Assembly: GCF_020177595.1 (NCBI RefSeq)
Contig: NZ_JAHTBL010000001.1
Location: 186,001-250,000, forward strand
Reading direction: 5' to 3'
From: Cognatishimia sp. MH4019
GTDB taxonomy: Bacteria; Pseudomonadota; Alphaproteobacteria; Rhodobacterales; Rhodobacteraceae
Length of the DNA stretch: 64,000 bases
In this document: positions 19,182 to 28,323 of the stretch, piece by piece
How the letters are laid out: every line of letters starts with the position of its first letter
How positions within the stretch are numbered: position 1 is the first letter of the stretch
Translations under genes and position numbers: made by a program
Notes under the pieces: model-generated
What the model was told of the DNA's origin: nothing
Database searches by the model: none
What the model saw: the letters and a program-made list of their open reading frames with translations, nothing else

Positions 19182-19865
19182 ATGAAGGATTATGAAGCCA
19201 AGGCGGCCTGCAATAAAACATGCTGGACGGTTGCCGCGCTCGCAGGCGGTATGTTGGGACTTGGGCTGTGGCTGGTCGCGGAATACACAGCCACGCAAGC
19301 GATATTCATGGCAGTGATTGCCTTCCTGCTTTTAGGCGTCGTGCTGGCGGTGTTTTTGTGCCGCTCCCCTGCGCCGAAGATGGAGCAGGCGGGCACCGCG
19401 GGCAAAACGCCAGCACCGGCCCCAGCGGCCAAGGCGACGCCTGCGGCGGCTCCGGCAGCCACAGCGGCTCCGGCCGCTACTCCGGCACCGGCTCCTGCGG
19501 CAGCTCCGGCCACGCATGATGCGCCGAAACCGGCTGAGAAGCCTAAAGCGGCGGCCAAACCCGTGGCAGCCGATGGCAAGCCCGAGATGCTGAGCGCGCC
19601 GCGCGATGGCGGGGCCGATGATCTTAAACAGATCAAAGGTGTCGGACCCAAGCTGGAAAAGCTGCTGCATTCGATGGGCTTTTACCATTTCGACCAGATC
19701 GCCGGATGGCGTAAGAAAGAGGTCGAATGGGTCGATGAGAACCTTGAAGGGTTCAAAGGCCGTGTAAGCCGAGATGAATGGGTCAAGCAGGCCAAACTTC
19801 TTGCCAAAGGTGGTGAGACAGAGTTTTCCAAGAAAGTCGCCAAGGGTGGCGTCTACGACGGATAA
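19182..19865 (+). CDS. Membrane protein with Ala/Pro-rich linker and NuoE-type helix-hairpin-helix domain
   Basis: A 227-residue protein with GGGAG upstream of its ATG. It has two membrane helices (about residues 12-32 and 36-58), then a long Ala/Pro/Thr linker (about 70-130), then a helix-hairpin-helix domain at about 140-212. That domain is, by eye, about three-quarters identical to the C-terminal domain of NuoE immediately upstream (shared [21 protein letters not shown]). The common domain suggests that one arose from the other and that the two may share a partner. A membrane anchor for the peripheral arm is conceivable, but nothing in the sequence proves it. Confidence 0.82.
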   Translation: MKDYEAKAACNKTCWTVAALAGGMLGLGLWLVAEYTATQAIFMAVIAFLLLGVVLAVFLCRSPAPKMEQAGTAGKTPAPAPAAKATPAAAPAATAAPAATPAPAPAAAPATHDAPKPAEKPKAAAKPVAADGKPEMLSAPRDGGADDLKQIKGVGPKLEKLLHSMGFYHFDQIAGWRKKEVEWVDENLEGFKGRVSRDEWVKQAKLLAKGGETEFSKKVAKGGVYDG

Positions 19866-19937
19866 AAGCATCGTCCGTCTCTGGTGCAAATCGGGGACGG
19901 GCATTTAACGGCATCGCTTTTGGGAGGGGCGTTGCGG

Positions 19938-19957
19938 ACAGGCCCGAAAGGGTCTGT
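19938..19957 (+). other. Intercistronic stem-loop with GNRA tetraloop
   Basis: ACAGGCCC-GAAA-GGGTCTGT forms an 8-pair stem (one G-U pair) closed by a GAAA tetraloop in the gap before the gene at 19987. It lacks a T-run, so it is more likely an mRNA processing or stability element than a terminator. Confidence 0.5.
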
Positions 19958-19986
19958 GCACTTTCCAAATGGAGCGAGACTGACCA

Positions 19987-20727
19987 ATGACTGACATGAA
20001 CAAATGGACCGACGCGGCCTTGTCTGCACGCAGGACAGGGTTGCTGATGACGCAGTTGCCGATGGCCCCTGCAGCAGCGGGGCTGTATTTCTGGCGTCTG
20101 GCCGTGGCCCCCGTGGCGTTGAGCGTGATGCCGCCCAAGGCCGCGCGCCCTGCGACGGTGGGCGATGTTGTGGCCAAGGTGAAGAAGGCGGCTCCGAAGC
20201 CGAAGGCAAAGGCGGCGCCTGCTGCGAAGAAAGCCGTTAAAGCGCCTGCGCCGGTTGCCAAGGCGGCGCCTTCAAAACCTGCGCCGAAGGTTGCGAAAGC
20301 GCCTGCACCGGCTGCGAAACCGGCCCCGGCAAAAGCCGCTACACCGGCTGCAAAACCGGCCCCGGCCAAGGCAAAGGCGGCGCCTGCGAAAAAGCCAGCG
20401 GCGTTGGCGAAACCTGCCGCCAAAGCAACAGCGCCAGTCAAGCCCGCGGTTGCAAAGACAGCGGCGGCCCCGAAACCTGCGCCCAAAACCGCGGCACCGG
20501 CAAAGCCTGCGGCAGCGAAGAAGGCGGCTCCGGTGAAAAAGGCGGCAGCGAAGCCTGCGGCCAAACCCGCAGAGGCTCCGAAAAAGGCAGCTCCGGCGGC
20601 GAAGGCCCCGGCTGCTAAGCCCGCCAAGGTCGAGACCGAGTCCTATCGGGTCAAATCCAGCAATCAGAAAGCCAAGGTGACGCTTGCGGCCATGCCCGAG
20701 CGGAAAACCACAAGCGACAAGTCGTAA
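19987..20727 (+). CDS. Lys/Ala/Pro-rich low-complexity protein (histone H1-like tail)
   Basis: A 246-residue protein. Residues 1-60 are ordinary, with a hydrophobic stretch (MAPAAAGLYFWRLAVAPVAL). Residues about 65-215 consist almost wholly of Ala, Lys and Pro in repeats of the PAAKPAPAKA type; a 25-base near-perfect DNA repeat occurs at 20306 and 20342, 12 codons apart. The tail (ETESYRVKSSNQKAK) is again normal. The composition resembles histone H1-like tails and phasin/granule linkers, both of which bind polyanions. It lies between the membrane HHH protein and the DUF5337 gene in the nuo operon. Function unknown. Confidence 0.75.
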   Translation: MTDMNKWTDAALSARRTGLLMTQLPMAPAAAGLYFWRLAVAPVALSVMPPKAARPATVGDVVAKVKKAAPKPKAKAAPAAKKAVKAPAPVAKAAPSKPAPKVAKAPAPAAKPAPAKAATPAAKPAPAKAKAAPAKKPAALAKPAAKATAPVKPAVAKTAAAPKPAPKTAAPAKPAAAKKAAPVKKAAAKPAAKPAEAPKKAAPAAKAPAAKPAKVETESYRVKSSNQKAKVTLAAMPERKTTSDKS

Positions 20728-20730
20728 GCC

Positions 20731-20967
20731 ATGGCAGAGCGCTCCAACCTGTCTCGCGATGAAGAAGCCGCACTGGCCCGGAAGGGGCGGATCGCGGCTT
20801 TGGTGATCGCAGGCACCATGCTGATCTGGCTGGCCGCGCAAGTGGTCGGACCCGCGATCGGCATGGCGGGGCGCTATGCGCTGCTGTTCGATTTTGCCGC
20901 ATTGGCGGGGCTGTTCTGGGCGTTAGTTGTCACATATCAGATCTGGCGCGCGCGCCGGCAATCGTAA
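20731..20967 (+). CDS. Two-helix membrane protein, DUF5337 type
   Basis: A 78-residue protein with a charged N-terminus (RDEEAALARKGRIAA) and two membrane helices (about residues 22-44 and 47-70), ending in a basic WRARRQS tail. It matches what I know of DUF5337 proteins, which in Rhodobacterales are encoded just before nuoF. It starts four bases after the Lys/Ala/Pro-rich gene and is followed 12 bases later by nuoF. Possible role as a complex I accessory or assembly protein is inferred from this conserved position. Confidence 0.75.
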   Translation: MAERSNLSRDEEAALARKGRIAALVIAGTMLIWLAAQVVGPAIGMAGRYALLFDFAALAGLFWALVVTYQIWRARRQS

Positions 20968-20979
20968 GGGAGTTCAGCA

Positions 20980-22272
20980 ATGCTGAAGGATGAAGACCGG
21001 ATCTTCACCAATCTATACGGGATGCACGACCGCACCCTGAAGGGCGCACAGCAGCGCGGCCATTGGGACGGCACCGCAGGCATCATCAAGAAGGGCCGCG
21101 ACTGGATCGTGGACGAGATGAAGTCCAGTGGCCTGCGCGGGCGCGGCGGGGCCGGGTTCCCGACCGGTCTGAAATGGTCGTTCATGCCCAAGGAAAGCGA
21201 CGGGCGTCCGTCCTATCTGGTTGTGAACGCAGACGAATCCGAGCCGGGGACGTGTAAAGACCGCGAGATCATGCGCCATGATCCGCATACCCTGATCGAA
21301 GGCTGCCTGATCGCGTCTTTCGCGATGGGGGCGCATGCCTGCTACATCTATATTCGTGGTGAGTATATCCGCGAGCGCGAGGCGCTGCAGGCCGCGATTG
21401 ATGAGGCTTATGATGCTGGGCTTCTGGGCAAGAACGCCGCGAAATCCGGTTGGGATTTCGACCTTTACGTCCATCACGGGGCCGGGGCCTATATCTGCGG
21501 CGAGGAAACTGCGCTTCTGGAAAGCCTTGAAGGCAAGAAGGGTATGCCGCGCATGAAGCCGCCGTTTCCGGCAGGGGCTGGCCTTTATGGCTGCCCGACG
21601 ACTGTGAACAATGTCGAATCGATTGCGGTTGTGCCGACAATTCTGCGGCGCGGGCCGGATTGGTTTGCCAATTTCGGACGTCCGAACAACGCCGGCACCA
21701 AGCTTTTCGCGATCAGCGGTCATGTGAATAACCCTTGCGTGGTCGAAGAAGAGATGTCGATCCCGTTCGAGGAACTGATCGACCGTCACTGTGGCGGCAT
21801 TCGCGGCGGTTGGGATAACCTCAAGGCGATTATTCCAGGGGGCTCGTCTGTGCCGTGTCTGCCCGCTGAGATCGCAAAAGACGCGATCATGGATTTTGAC
21901 TGGCTGCGCGAGCAGCGGTCTGGTCTTGGCACCGCAGCCGTGATCGTGATGGATCAAAGCACCGATATCATCAAAGCGATCTGGCGGCTGAGCGCGTTCT
22001 ACAAGCATGAAAGCTGCGGGCAATGCACGCCCTGTCGCGAAGGCACCGGCTGGATGATGCGCGTGATGGACCGTCTGGTGAAAGGCGAGGCCGAGGTCGA
22101 GGAGATCGACATGCTGCTGGATGTGACCAAGCAGGTCGAAGGCCATACAATCTGTGCGCTGGGAGATGCGGCGGCTTGGCCCATTCAGGGTCTGATCCGC
22201 CATTTCCGCGACGAGATTGAGGACCGGATCAAGCATAAGCGGGCCGGTCGGCCTGCGGTGGCGGCAGAGTGA
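20980..22272 (+). CDS. nuoF: NADH-quinone oxidoreductase subunit F
   Basis: The NADH- and FMN-binding 51-kDa subunit, 430 residues, normal length. [18 protein letters not shown] near residue 50-65 is the NADH/FMN Rossmann-type motif; [13 protein letters not shown] follows. [19 protein letters not shown] is the second nucleotide-binding segment. Cluster N3 ligands are in [15 protein letters not shown], with the fourth cysteine in [18 protein letters not shown] precedes the ATG by about seven bases. The stop overlaps the next gene. Confidence 0.97.
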   Translation: MLKDEDRIFTNLYGMHDRTLKGAQQRGHWDGTAGIIKKGRDWIVDEMKSSGLRGRGGAGFPTGLKWSFMPKESDGRPSYLVVNADESEPGTCKDREIMRHDPHTLIEGCLIASFAMGAHACYIYIRGEYIREREALQAAIDEAYDAGLLGKNAAKSGWDFDLYVHHGAGAYICGEETALLESLEGKKGMPRMKPPFPAGAGLYGCPTTVNNVESIAVVPTILRRGPDWFANFGRPNNAGTKLFAISGHVNNPCVVEEEMSIPFEELIDRHCGGIRGGWDNLKAIIPGGSSVPCLPAEIAKDAIMDFDWLREQRSGLGTAAVIVMDQSTDIIKAIWRLSAFYKHESCGQCTPCREGTGWMMRVMDRLVKGEAEVEEIDMLLDVTKQVEGHTICALGDAAAWPIQGLIRHFRDEIEDRIKHKRAGRPAVAAE

Positions 22273-22658
22273 TCCGCCACGCCGCCTTGATGTGTCTTTT
22301 GGCCAGCCCGGTGCTGGCCGAAGACCAGACTGCCCCTGATTACTTCGTGGATACGGTCGTAGCGACCGGTGTCGCGCAGCAACTGGCACGGGCGTGTCCG
22401 ACGCTTAGCCTGAACCCGCAAACCGTGGCTAAGGACAGCGATGAGTTGATGAACCAGCTCGCCGCAGACGGGGTCATGTCCGCCGAAGAAATGCCTTGGG
22501 CCGAGGATGCAAATACCCGCATCGAGGCGCAGGTGCAGGCGTTCTTGACCCGCACAGGGCTGGATGAGCCGACACAAGACAAGGTCTGTGATGTCGGCTT
22601 GACCGAGATTGCGGAGGAGACCGCAATCGGGCGCTATCTGCTGGAAGTGCCTGCGTGA
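22269..22658 (+). CDS. Exported small protein, DUF5333-like (copy 1)
   Basis: A 129-residue protein with a signal peptide ([16 protein letters not shown], cleavage before EDQ). The mature domain has [18 protein letters not shown], then an acidic middle, and ends with [19 protein letters not shown]. The same pattern of a Cys-Pro-x-[LI]-S near the start and Cys-x-x-Gly-x-x-Glu-Ile near the end occurs in the gene at 23237, so the two are paralogues. They resemble the Rhodobacterales family DUF5333 known from nuo operons. It overlaps nuoF by four bases. Periplasmic location is predicted; function unknown. Confidence 0.72.
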   Translation: MIRHAALMCLLASPVLAEDQTAPDYFVDTVVATGVAQQLARACPTLSLNPQTVAKDSDELMNQLAADGVMSAEEMPWAEDANTRIEAQVQAFLTRTGLDEPTQDKVCDVGLTEIAEETAIGRYLLEVPA

Positions 22659-23122
22659 AGCAGCCCGCCGGACATCACCTCGCTGAACTGAATGTCGGTC
22701 GGCTTAAGGCGGATGTTGGTGATCCGCTGGTCGCCGAGTTCATCGACAATATCGATCGCATCAACGGCATGGGCAAAAGAATGCCAGGATTCGTGTGGAT
22801 GCTGGAAGGCTCTGGCGCACCGGGGGCGACATCTCATGCGATTGGCGGTGATCCGCGCTATGTGCCGAACCTGACCGTCTGGGAAGATGTGGCGAGCTTG
22901 CGCAGCTTCGTCTGGGACACGGTGCATGCACGGTTTCTCAACAAGCGCCAGGAGTGGTTCGACGCCTTGGAAGAACAGCATTTCGTGATGTGGTGGGTGC
23001 CTGAAGGGCATCGCCCGTCGCTGGACGAAGCGCTGGACCGGCTGGAGATGCGCCGCGCGCAGGGCGATACAGATCAGGCTTTTGGCTGGGATGCGCTGGG
23101 CGGTGCGAAAGCCGCGGAATAA
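22655..23122 (+). CDS. DUF3291 domain-containing protein
   Basis: A 155-residue soluble protein starting at GTG 22655. LAELNVGRLKADVGDPLVAE at the start, the FVWMLEG segment, LTVWEDVASLRSFVWDTVH and HFVMWWVPEGHRPSLDEAL are the conserved pieces of DUF3291, a family with a ferredoxin-like (ABM-type monooxygenase-like) fold. The function of this family is not known. GTGA overlap with the preceding gene shows coupled translation. It separates the two DUF5333-like paralogues. Confidence 0.82.
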   Translation: MKQPAGHHLAELNVGRLKADVGDPLVAEFIDNIDRINGMGKRMPGFVWMLEGSGAPGATSHAIGGDPRYVPNLTVWEDVASLRSFVWDTVHARFLNKRQEWFDALEEQHFVMWWVPEGHRPSLDEALDRLEMRRAQGDTDQAFGWDALGGAKAAE

Positions 23123-23236
23123 CGCTGATTTTCAACGAAACCTCGCCTGATATTGAATAACATCGGCGGAAATTCCCATAGTCAGACCAGACGCGCATGC
23201 CTATCTAAAGGGCATGGCAAAGCCGAGGACCGAGCT

Positions 23237-23635
23237 ATGAAGACACTTTTATCCGCAATGCTACTGGGCGTGATGGCCACAAGTGCGGCTGCATTGACGC
23301 CTTTGCCGGAAGAAAAACACATCAACGATCAGCTTTTGGCGGCCTCTGTCGGTGACAAGATCCGCAAGAACTGCCCCAGCATCTCAGCGCGTATGTTTGT
23401 GGTTTGGCAGAAGGCCAATGATCTTGAGGATTACGCCCGCGACAAGGGGTATTCGGAAGAAGAGGTAAAGGCGTTCCTGAAAGACAAGGATGAGCGCAAG
23501 CGGATGAAGCGTCTGCGCAACGCCTATCTTGAGGAAAACGGTGTCTCCAAGGACAACCCTGACAGCTACTGCGCGCTGGGCGAGAAAGAGATCAAGGCCA
23601 AGTCCTTGATCGGAGAGCTTTTGCGCGCGAATTAA
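23237..23635 (+). CDS. Exported small protein, DUF5333-like (copy 2)
   Basis: A 132-residue protein with a signal peptide (KTLLSAMLLGVMATSAAA). The mature part contains LLAASVGDKIRKNCPSISA, a charged helical middle rich in Asp, Glu, Lys and Arg (GYSEEEVKAFLKDKDE), and the terminal YCALGEKEIKAKSLIGELL. It aligns along most of its length with the protein at 22269. A CATGCC/GGCATG inverted repeat (23196-23216) lies in the 114-base gap before it. Upstream in-frame codons from 23153 lack a signal-peptide context and were left out. Confidence 0.75.
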   Translation: MKTLLSAMLLGVMATSAAALTPLPEEKHINDQLLAASVGDKIRKNCPSISARMFVVWQKANDLEDYARDKGYSEEEVKAFLKDKDERKRMKRLRNAYLEENGVSKDNPDSYCALGEKEIKAKSLIGELLRAN

Positions 23636-23691
23636 GGCGTTTCATGGTTGCTCCAACGGCGGGGCGGGGGTAGATGTCCCCTAGCCAATGA

Positions 23692-23716
23692 GACGGGATG
23701 CCGGTGGCGTCCCGTT
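23692..23716 (+). other. Stable stem-loop just upstream of nuoG
   Basis: Eleven base pairs (two of them G-U) with the loop GGT: left arm 23692-23702, right arm 23706-23716. It sits 18 bases before the nuoG ATG and leaves the ribosome site AAAGGGA free. A smaller GGGG/CCCC hairpin lies about 20 bases upstream. Position between genes and lack of a T-run suggest mRNA processing or control of nuoG translation. Confidence 0.55.
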
Positions 23717-23734
23717 CGCCATGAAAGGGACCCC

Positions 23735-25753
23735 ATGAGCGACCTGCGCAAGATCATCATTGATGACAAAGAGCTGGAAGTTGACCCCGCGATGACGCTG
23801 ATCCAGGCCTGTGAAGAGGCCGGCGTCGAAATCCCGCGCTTTTGCTATCACGAACGCCTGTCGATTGCGGGCAATTGCCGGATGTGTCTGGTCGAAGTTG
23901 TGGGTGGGCCGCCCAAGCCTGCGGCCTCCTGCGCGATGCAGGTCAAGGATTTGCGCCCCGGCCCCGATGGGGAACCACCGCAGGTGCGCACGAACTCCCC
24001 CATGGTCAAGAAGGCCCGCGAGGGCGTGATGGAGTTTCTGCTGATCAACCATCCGCTCGATTGCCCGATCTGCGATCAGGGTGGTGAGTGCGATCTGCAG
24101 GATCAGGCGATGGCTTACGGCGTCGATTTCTCGCGCTTCCGCGAGCCGAAGCGGGCTGTTGAGGATTTGGACCTTGGCCCGTTGGTTGAGACCCACATGA
24201 CCCGCTGCATCTCCTGCACCCGCTGCGTGCGTTTCACGACCGAGGTCGCGGGGATCACGCAGATGGGCCAGACGGGCCGGGGTGAGGATAGCGAGATCAC
24301 GTCCTATCTGGGCGAGACGCTCGACAGCAATCTGCAGGGCAACATCATTGATCTATGCCCGGTGGGCGCGCTGGTCTCAAAGCCCTACGCCTTTACTGCG
24401 CGGCCTTGGGAGCTGACCAAAACCGAGAGCATCGACGTCATGGATGCGCTTGGCTCCAACATTCGCGTGGACACCAAAGGCCGCGAAGTGATGCGCTTTC
24501 TGCCGCGCAACCATGATGGGGTGAACGAGGAATGGATCGCCGACAAGACGCGCTTTGTCTGGGACGGGCTGCGCCGTCAGCGGTTGGACAAGCCCTATGT
24601 CCGCGAGAACGGCAAATTGCGCGCGTCGACCTGGCCAGAGGCTTTGGGCAAGGTTGCTGAAGCGATGAAGGGCAAGAAGGTTGCGGGCCTGGTCGGTGAT
24701 CTGGTTCCGGTGGAAGCGGCGTATGCGTTGAAAGCGCTGATCGAAGGGCAGGGCGGCTCGGTCGAATGCCGCACCGATGGCGCGAAGCTGCCCGAGGGGA
24801 ACCGCTCCGGCTATGTCGGCAATTGCACCGTCGAGGAGATCGACGACGCCGAGCATATCCTGCTGATCGGGACAAACCCGCGGATGGAAGCGCCTGTTCT
24901 GAATGCGCGCATTCGCAAGGCGTGGAGTAAAGGCGCGACGGTTGCTGTCATCGGTGAGGATGTCGATCTGACCTATCCGACCCAACATGTCGGCAATAGC
25001 CGCGAGGCTTTGGCGGCGTTGGCCAAGATGGACCATTCGGCGAATGCGGATGTGAACGGGATGATTATCCTCGGCATGGGCGCGTTGATGGAGGCTGATG
25101 GCGCGGCGGTGCTAGGCACGGCGATGCAACTGGCAGAGACTGTAGGCTCCAAGCTGATGATCCTTCACACCGCTGCGGCGCGCGTCGGCGCGATGGATGC
25201 AGGTTGCACCACCGAAGGCGGCCTCAGCGCTGCCATCGACGGAGCCGAGGTGATCTATAACCTCGGCGCGGACGAGATCGACATCGAGGCCGGGCCGTTC
25301 GTAATCTATCAAGGCAGCCATGGCGACCGCGGCGCGCACCGCGCGGATGTGATCCTGCCGGGGGCGGCTTATACCGAGGAACAAGGCCTCTTCGTGAACA
25401 CCGAAGGGCGGCCTCAACTGGCGCTGCGGGCGGGTTTCCCCCCCGGTGAAGCCAAGGAAAACTGGGCGATCCTGCGGGCGCTGTCGGCCGAGATGGGCGC
25501 GACGCTGCCCTTTGACAGCCTTGCACAGCTGCGTCAGGCGCTTGTGAAAGCTATGCCGCATCTGGCGAAGATAGACGAGGTGCCGGAAAACGAGTGGCAG
25601 GCATTGCCCGCGGGCACGCTGGGGGATGCGTCTTTCCGCTATGCGATCAGCGATCACTACCTCACCAACCCGATTGCGCGGGCGTCCCAGTTGATGGCCG
25701 AGCTGTCGGCGAATGCCAAAGCCCGGTCCGAGCAAAAGATCGCGGCGGAGTAA
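23735..25753 (+). CDS. nuoG: NADH-quinone oxidoreductase subunit G
   Basis: The 75-kDa iron-sulfur subunit, 672 residues, close to the Paracoccus and mitochondrial length. Cluster N1b ligands are Cys37, Cys48, Cys51 and Cys66; N5 has His106, Cys110, Cys113 and Cys119 ([14 protein letters not shown]); N4 has Cys158, Cys161, Cys164 and Cys208. The rest is the molybdopterin-oxidoreductase-like domain without cofactor. The extra cluster N7 cysteines of E. coli NuoG are not evident. The start at 23735 has AAAGGGA upstream; longer readings run through the hairpin region. Confidence 0.96.
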   Translation: MSDLRKIIIDDKELEVDPAMTLIQACEEAGVEIPRFCYHERLSIAGNCRMCLVEVVGGPPKPAASCAMQVKDLRPGPDGEPPQVRTNSPMVKKAREGVMEFLLINHPLDCPICDQGGECDLQDQAMAYGVDFSRFREPKRAVEDLDLGPLVETHMTRCISCTRCVRFTTEVAGITQMGQTGRGEDSEITSYLGETLDSNLQGNIIDLCPVGALVSKPYAFTARPWELTKTESIDVMDALGSNIRVDTKGREVMRFLPRNHDGVNEEWIADKTRFVWDGLRRQRLDKPYVRENGKLRASTWPEALGKVAEAMKGKKVAGLVGDLVPVEAAYALKALIEGQGGSVECRTDGAKLPEGNRSGYVGNCTVEEIDDAEHILLIGTNPRMEAPVLNARIRKAWSKGATVAVIGEDVDLTYPTQHVGNSREALAALAKMDHSANADVNGMIILGMGALMEADGAAVLGTAMQLAETVGSKLMILHTAAARVGAMDAGCTTEGGLSAAIDGAEVIYNLGADEIDIEAGPFVIYQGSHGDRGAHRADVILPGAAYTEEQGLFVNTEGRPQLALRAGFPPGEAKENWAILRALSAEMGATLPFDSLAQLRQALVKAMPHLAKIDEVPENEWQALPAGTLGDASFRYAISDHYLTNPIARASQLMAELSANAKARSEQKIAAE

Positions 25754-25757
25754 CGAG

Positions 25758-26165
25758 ATGCGCGGGGCGTTGATCGGGCTGGCCGCTTTGGCCATGACCG
25801 CCTGCACCCCGCCGCATTTGCAACAGGCTAATCCGGATCAGATCAACTTGCCTTTCTCACCCAAATATAACGGCATCGAGACCCGCCTTCTGGACGGCGA
25901 TCTGGTGAGTTTTCTTGTCTCCATGGAAGGCGCACGGGGGCCAAAAGACGTTGAAGACTATGCACGCTGCGCCGCAGCACAGTATACCTTGATCCGAGGC
26001 TACGGATTCGCGCGACACGTGCGCACAAGTGTCGAGGAAGTGGCTGGTATTTGGACTGCAGATGCGGTTTACACCATCTCAGCCGCGCTGCCTCGTGGAA
26101 CGCAGACCTTGGACGCCGAGGTGGAGGTGGCCAACTGCAGGGAACTCGGGATACCCACGGTGTGA
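25758..26165 (+). CDS. Putative lipoprotein of unknown function
   Basis: A 135-residue protein that begins RGALIGLAALAMTACTPPHL, a short lipoprotein signal with Cys16 as the likely lipidated residue. The lipobox (Met-Thr-Ala-Cys) is slightly off the consensus. The mature part has LLDGDLVSFLVSMEGARG and two further cysteines (YARCAAAQY, EVANCRE). It starts four bases after nuoG and ends six before nuoH. It would sit in the periplasm anchored to a membrane. I do not recognise a family with a known role. Confidence 0.7.
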   Translation: MRGALIGLAALAMTACTPPHLQQANPDQINLPFSPKYNGIETRLLDGDLVSFLVSMEGARGPKDVEDYARCAAAQYTLIRGYGFARHVRTSVEEVAGIWTADAVYTISAALPRGTQTLDAEVEVANCRELGIPTV

Positions 26166-26171
26166 GGACAT

Positions 26172-27209
26172 ATGGCTGACTTTTTCGCAACCGGAGCCGG
26201 TGTGGCGGTGATCATCGTTGCTCAATGCCTTGCTGTCATTGGGTTCGTGATGATTTCGCTGCTATTTCTGGTCTATGGTGACCGCAAGATCTGGGCCGCT
26301 GTGCAGATGCGGCGCGGGCCCAATGTTGTGGGTGCGTTCGGTCTGTTGCAGACCGTGGCCGACGCGCTGAAATATGTGGTCAAGGAAATCGTCATCCCCG
26401 CAGGTGCGGATAAGACGGTCTTCATGCTCGCCCCGATGGTGTCTTTCGTTCTGGCGCTGATCGCCTGGGCGGTGATCCCGTTCAATGACACTTGGGTGCT
26501 GGCCGATATCAACGTGGCGATCCTCTATGTTTTCGCGATCTCCTCTTTGGAGGTCTACGGCGTCATCATGGGCGGCTGGGCGTCGAACTCGAAATACCCG
26601 TTCTTGGGCAGCCTGCGCTCTGCCGCGCAGATGATCTCTTACGAGGTGTCGATTGGCCTGATCATCATCGGTGTCATTATCTCGACCGGGTCTCTGAATT
26701 TCGGGGATATCGTCCGCGCGCAGGATGGCGATCTTGGCTTTTTCAACTGGTATTGGCTGCCACATCTGCCGATGGTGTTTCTATTCTTTATCAGCACCTT
26801 GGCTGAGACGAACAGACCGCCCTTTGACCTACCCGAAGCGGAATCCGAACTGGTCGCGGGCTATCAGGTGGAATACTCGTCCACGCCCTTCCTGCTGTTC
26901 ATGGCAGGCGAGTACATCGCCATCTTCCTGATGTGCGCGCTGATCACGCTGCTGTTCTTCGGCGGCTGGCTGTCGCCTATCCCATTCCTGCCGGACAGCC
27001 CGCTGTGGATGGTCGCCAAGATGGCGTTCTTCTTCTTCCTCTTCGCGATGGTCAAAGCCATCGTGCCACGCTTCCGCTATGACCAGTTAATGCGTCTGGG
27101 CTGGAAAGTGTTCCTGCCGATGTCGTTGGCTTGGGTCGTGATCGTGGCATTCTTCGCAAAGTTTGAACTTTTCGGCGGAGCGTACGCCCGCTGGGCTGTT
27201 GGAGGGTGA
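26172..27209 (+). CDS. nuoH: NADH-quinone oxidoreductase subunit H
   Basis: The membrane subunit (ND1 homologue) that forms the entrance to the quinone chamber, 345 residues with about eight or nine helices. Signature segments are [54 protein letters not shown], and [20 protein letters not shown], which holds the conserved acidic residues of the E-channel. Only a six-base gap separates it from the lipoprotein gene. Confidence 0.97.
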   Translation: MADFFATGAGVAVIIVAQCLAVIGFVMISLLFLVYGDRKIWAAVQMRRGPNVVGAFGLLQTVADALKYVVKEIVIPAGADKTVFMLAPMVSFVLALIAWAVIPFNDTWVLADINVAILYVFAISSLEVYGVIMGGWASNSKYPFLGSLRSAAQMISYEVSIGLIIIGVIISTGSLNFGDIVRAQDGDLGFFNWYWLPHLPMVFLFFISTLAETNRPPFDLPEAESELVAGYQVEYSSTPFLLFMAGEYIAIFLMCALITLLFFGGWLSPIPFLPDSPLWMVAKMAFFFFLFAMVKAIVPRFRYDQLMRLGWKVFLPMSLAWVVIVAFFAKFELFGGAYARWAVGG

Positions 27210-27212
27210 GCG

Positions 27213-27452
27213 ATGGACTGTGAAATGCCACAGCGATACGTAGATTACCCTGCCTATCAGGAGTGTCTTCAGCGACAAGGGTTCTCAGATGAACTTCGCG
27301 AGCCGTTGGTGGAGGCCTGTGCAACTGAAGGCCCAAAAGTGAAGTTGGATGAATTGAAGGTGTCGAGCGGAACTTATCAGGTCATGTTTGATTGCTCGCA
27401 GATTCAGAGTGGATCAGACGCTTCAGTCCCAGAAAAGGAGGCAGATGAATGA
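27213..27452 (+). CDS. Small unknown protein between nuoH and nuoI
   Basis: A 79-residue soluble protein with four cysteines (DCEMPQ, YQECLQ, EACATE, FDCSQ) and many acidic residues; no signal peptide or membrane helix. I do not recognise it. It starts three bases after nuoH and overlaps nuoI by four bases (ATGA), so the context strongly supports translation. Base composition is more AT-rich than nuoH and nuoI. The even spacing of cysteines might indicate metal binding, but no family motif is met. Confidence 0.6.
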   Translation: MDCEMPQRYVDYPAYQECLQRQGFSDELREPLVEACATEGPKVKLDELKVSSGTYQVMFDCSQIQSGSDASVPEKEADE

Positions 27453-27943
27453 CGCAGATCGACTATGGACGGGCCGCGAAATACTTTCTGCTGGCCGATT
27501 TCTTCAAAGGCATGAAACTGGGGCTGCGCTACTTCTTTGCGCCGAAAGCGACGCTGAACTATCCGCATGAAAAAGGGCCGATCAGCCCTCGGTTCCGGGG
27601 CGAGCATGTGTTGCGGCGCTATCCCAATGGCGAAGAGCGGTGCATTGCGTGCAAGCTGTGTGAAGCCGTCTGCCCTGCGCAGGCGATCACCATTGATGCC
27701 GAACCGCGCGAGGATGGCTCGCGCCGGACGACGCGCTATGACATCGACATGACCAAATGCATTTATTGCGGGTTCTGTCAGGAAGCCTGTCCGGTGGATG
27801 CCATCGTGGAAGGACCGAATTTCGAGTTCTCGACCGAAACCCGCGAAGAGCTGTTCTACGACAAGGAAAAACTGCTTGCGAACGGCGACCGCTGGGAAGC
27901 CGAGATTGCCCGCAACCTTGAGATTGACGCGCCTTACAGATGA
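27449..27943 (+). CDS. nuoI: NADH-quinone oxidoreductase subunit I
   Basis: The 23-kDa ferredoxin-like subunit, 164 residues, with clusters N6a and N6b. First ligand set Cys65, Cys68, Cys71 and Cys75 ([12 protein letters not shown]); second set Cys104, Cys107, Cys110 and Cys114 ([12 protein letters not shown]). It begins with an amphipathic region ([19 protein letters not shown]) that attaches to the membrane arm. Four-base overlaps on both sides with accessory genes. Confidence 0.97.
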   Translation: MTQIDYGRAAKYFLLADFFKGMKLGLRYFFAPKATLNYPHEKGPISPRFRGEHVLRRYPNGEERCIACKLCEAVCPAQAITIDAEPREDGSRRTTRYDIDMTKCIYCGFCQEACPVDAIVEGPNFEFSTETREELFYDKEKLLANGDRWEAEIARNLEIDAPYR

Positions 27944-28323
27944 GCTCTTCCGACGCATATGACCGCGGCAAGCCGATGGCTGAGGCCACCAACCCCGGCA
28001 TCGAAGAGACGCTGGCGGCGCGCTATGACGCGTTGTTGCCCGGTTTTTCGAAGTCGCTGATCGAGGTGGCGTATGGGCATTACTACACCCGAGAGGGGCT
28101 GGATGCGAAGACGCGCTATCTGACGACGATTGCGGCGCTCACCGCGATGGGCGGGCAGACCGCGCCTCAGCTAAAAGTGCATATTCGCAATGCGTTAGGG
28201 TCCGGCGCGAGCCAGCGCGAGATTGCGGAGACGATCAATCAGATGGCTTTGTATGGCGGATTTCCGGCGATGGTAAACGCGCTGAACGCCGCCATCGAAG
28301 TGTTCGAGGAGGACGCCGCATGA
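27940..28323 (+). CDS. Carboxymuconolactone decarboxylase (CMD)-family protein, copy 1
   Basis: A 127-residue alpha-helical CMD-family protein. The family pattern is visible in [20 protein letters not shown] and [20 protein letters not shown] followed by [16 protein letters not shown]. No cysteine occurs anywhere, so the CxxC of AhpD-type peroxidases is missing and peroxidase activity is unlikely. Cysteine-free members include the gamma-carboxymuconolactone decarboxylases, but no protocatechuate-pathway gene is near. It overlaps nuoI and the second CMD gene by four bases each. Confidence 0.85.
   Translation: MSSSDAYDRGKPMAEATNPGIEETLAARYDALLPGFSKSLIEVAYGHYYTREGLDAKTRYLTTIAALTAMGGQTAPQLKVHIRNALGSGASQREIAETINQMALYGGFPAMVNALNAAIEVFEEDAA

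Noticed and set aside
20004-20841. Alternative frames of the Lys/Ala/Pro-rich gene on both strands
   Set aside because: They come from GC-rich repeated codons. The chosen frame has a normal start, normal ends and fits the spacing to the next gene.
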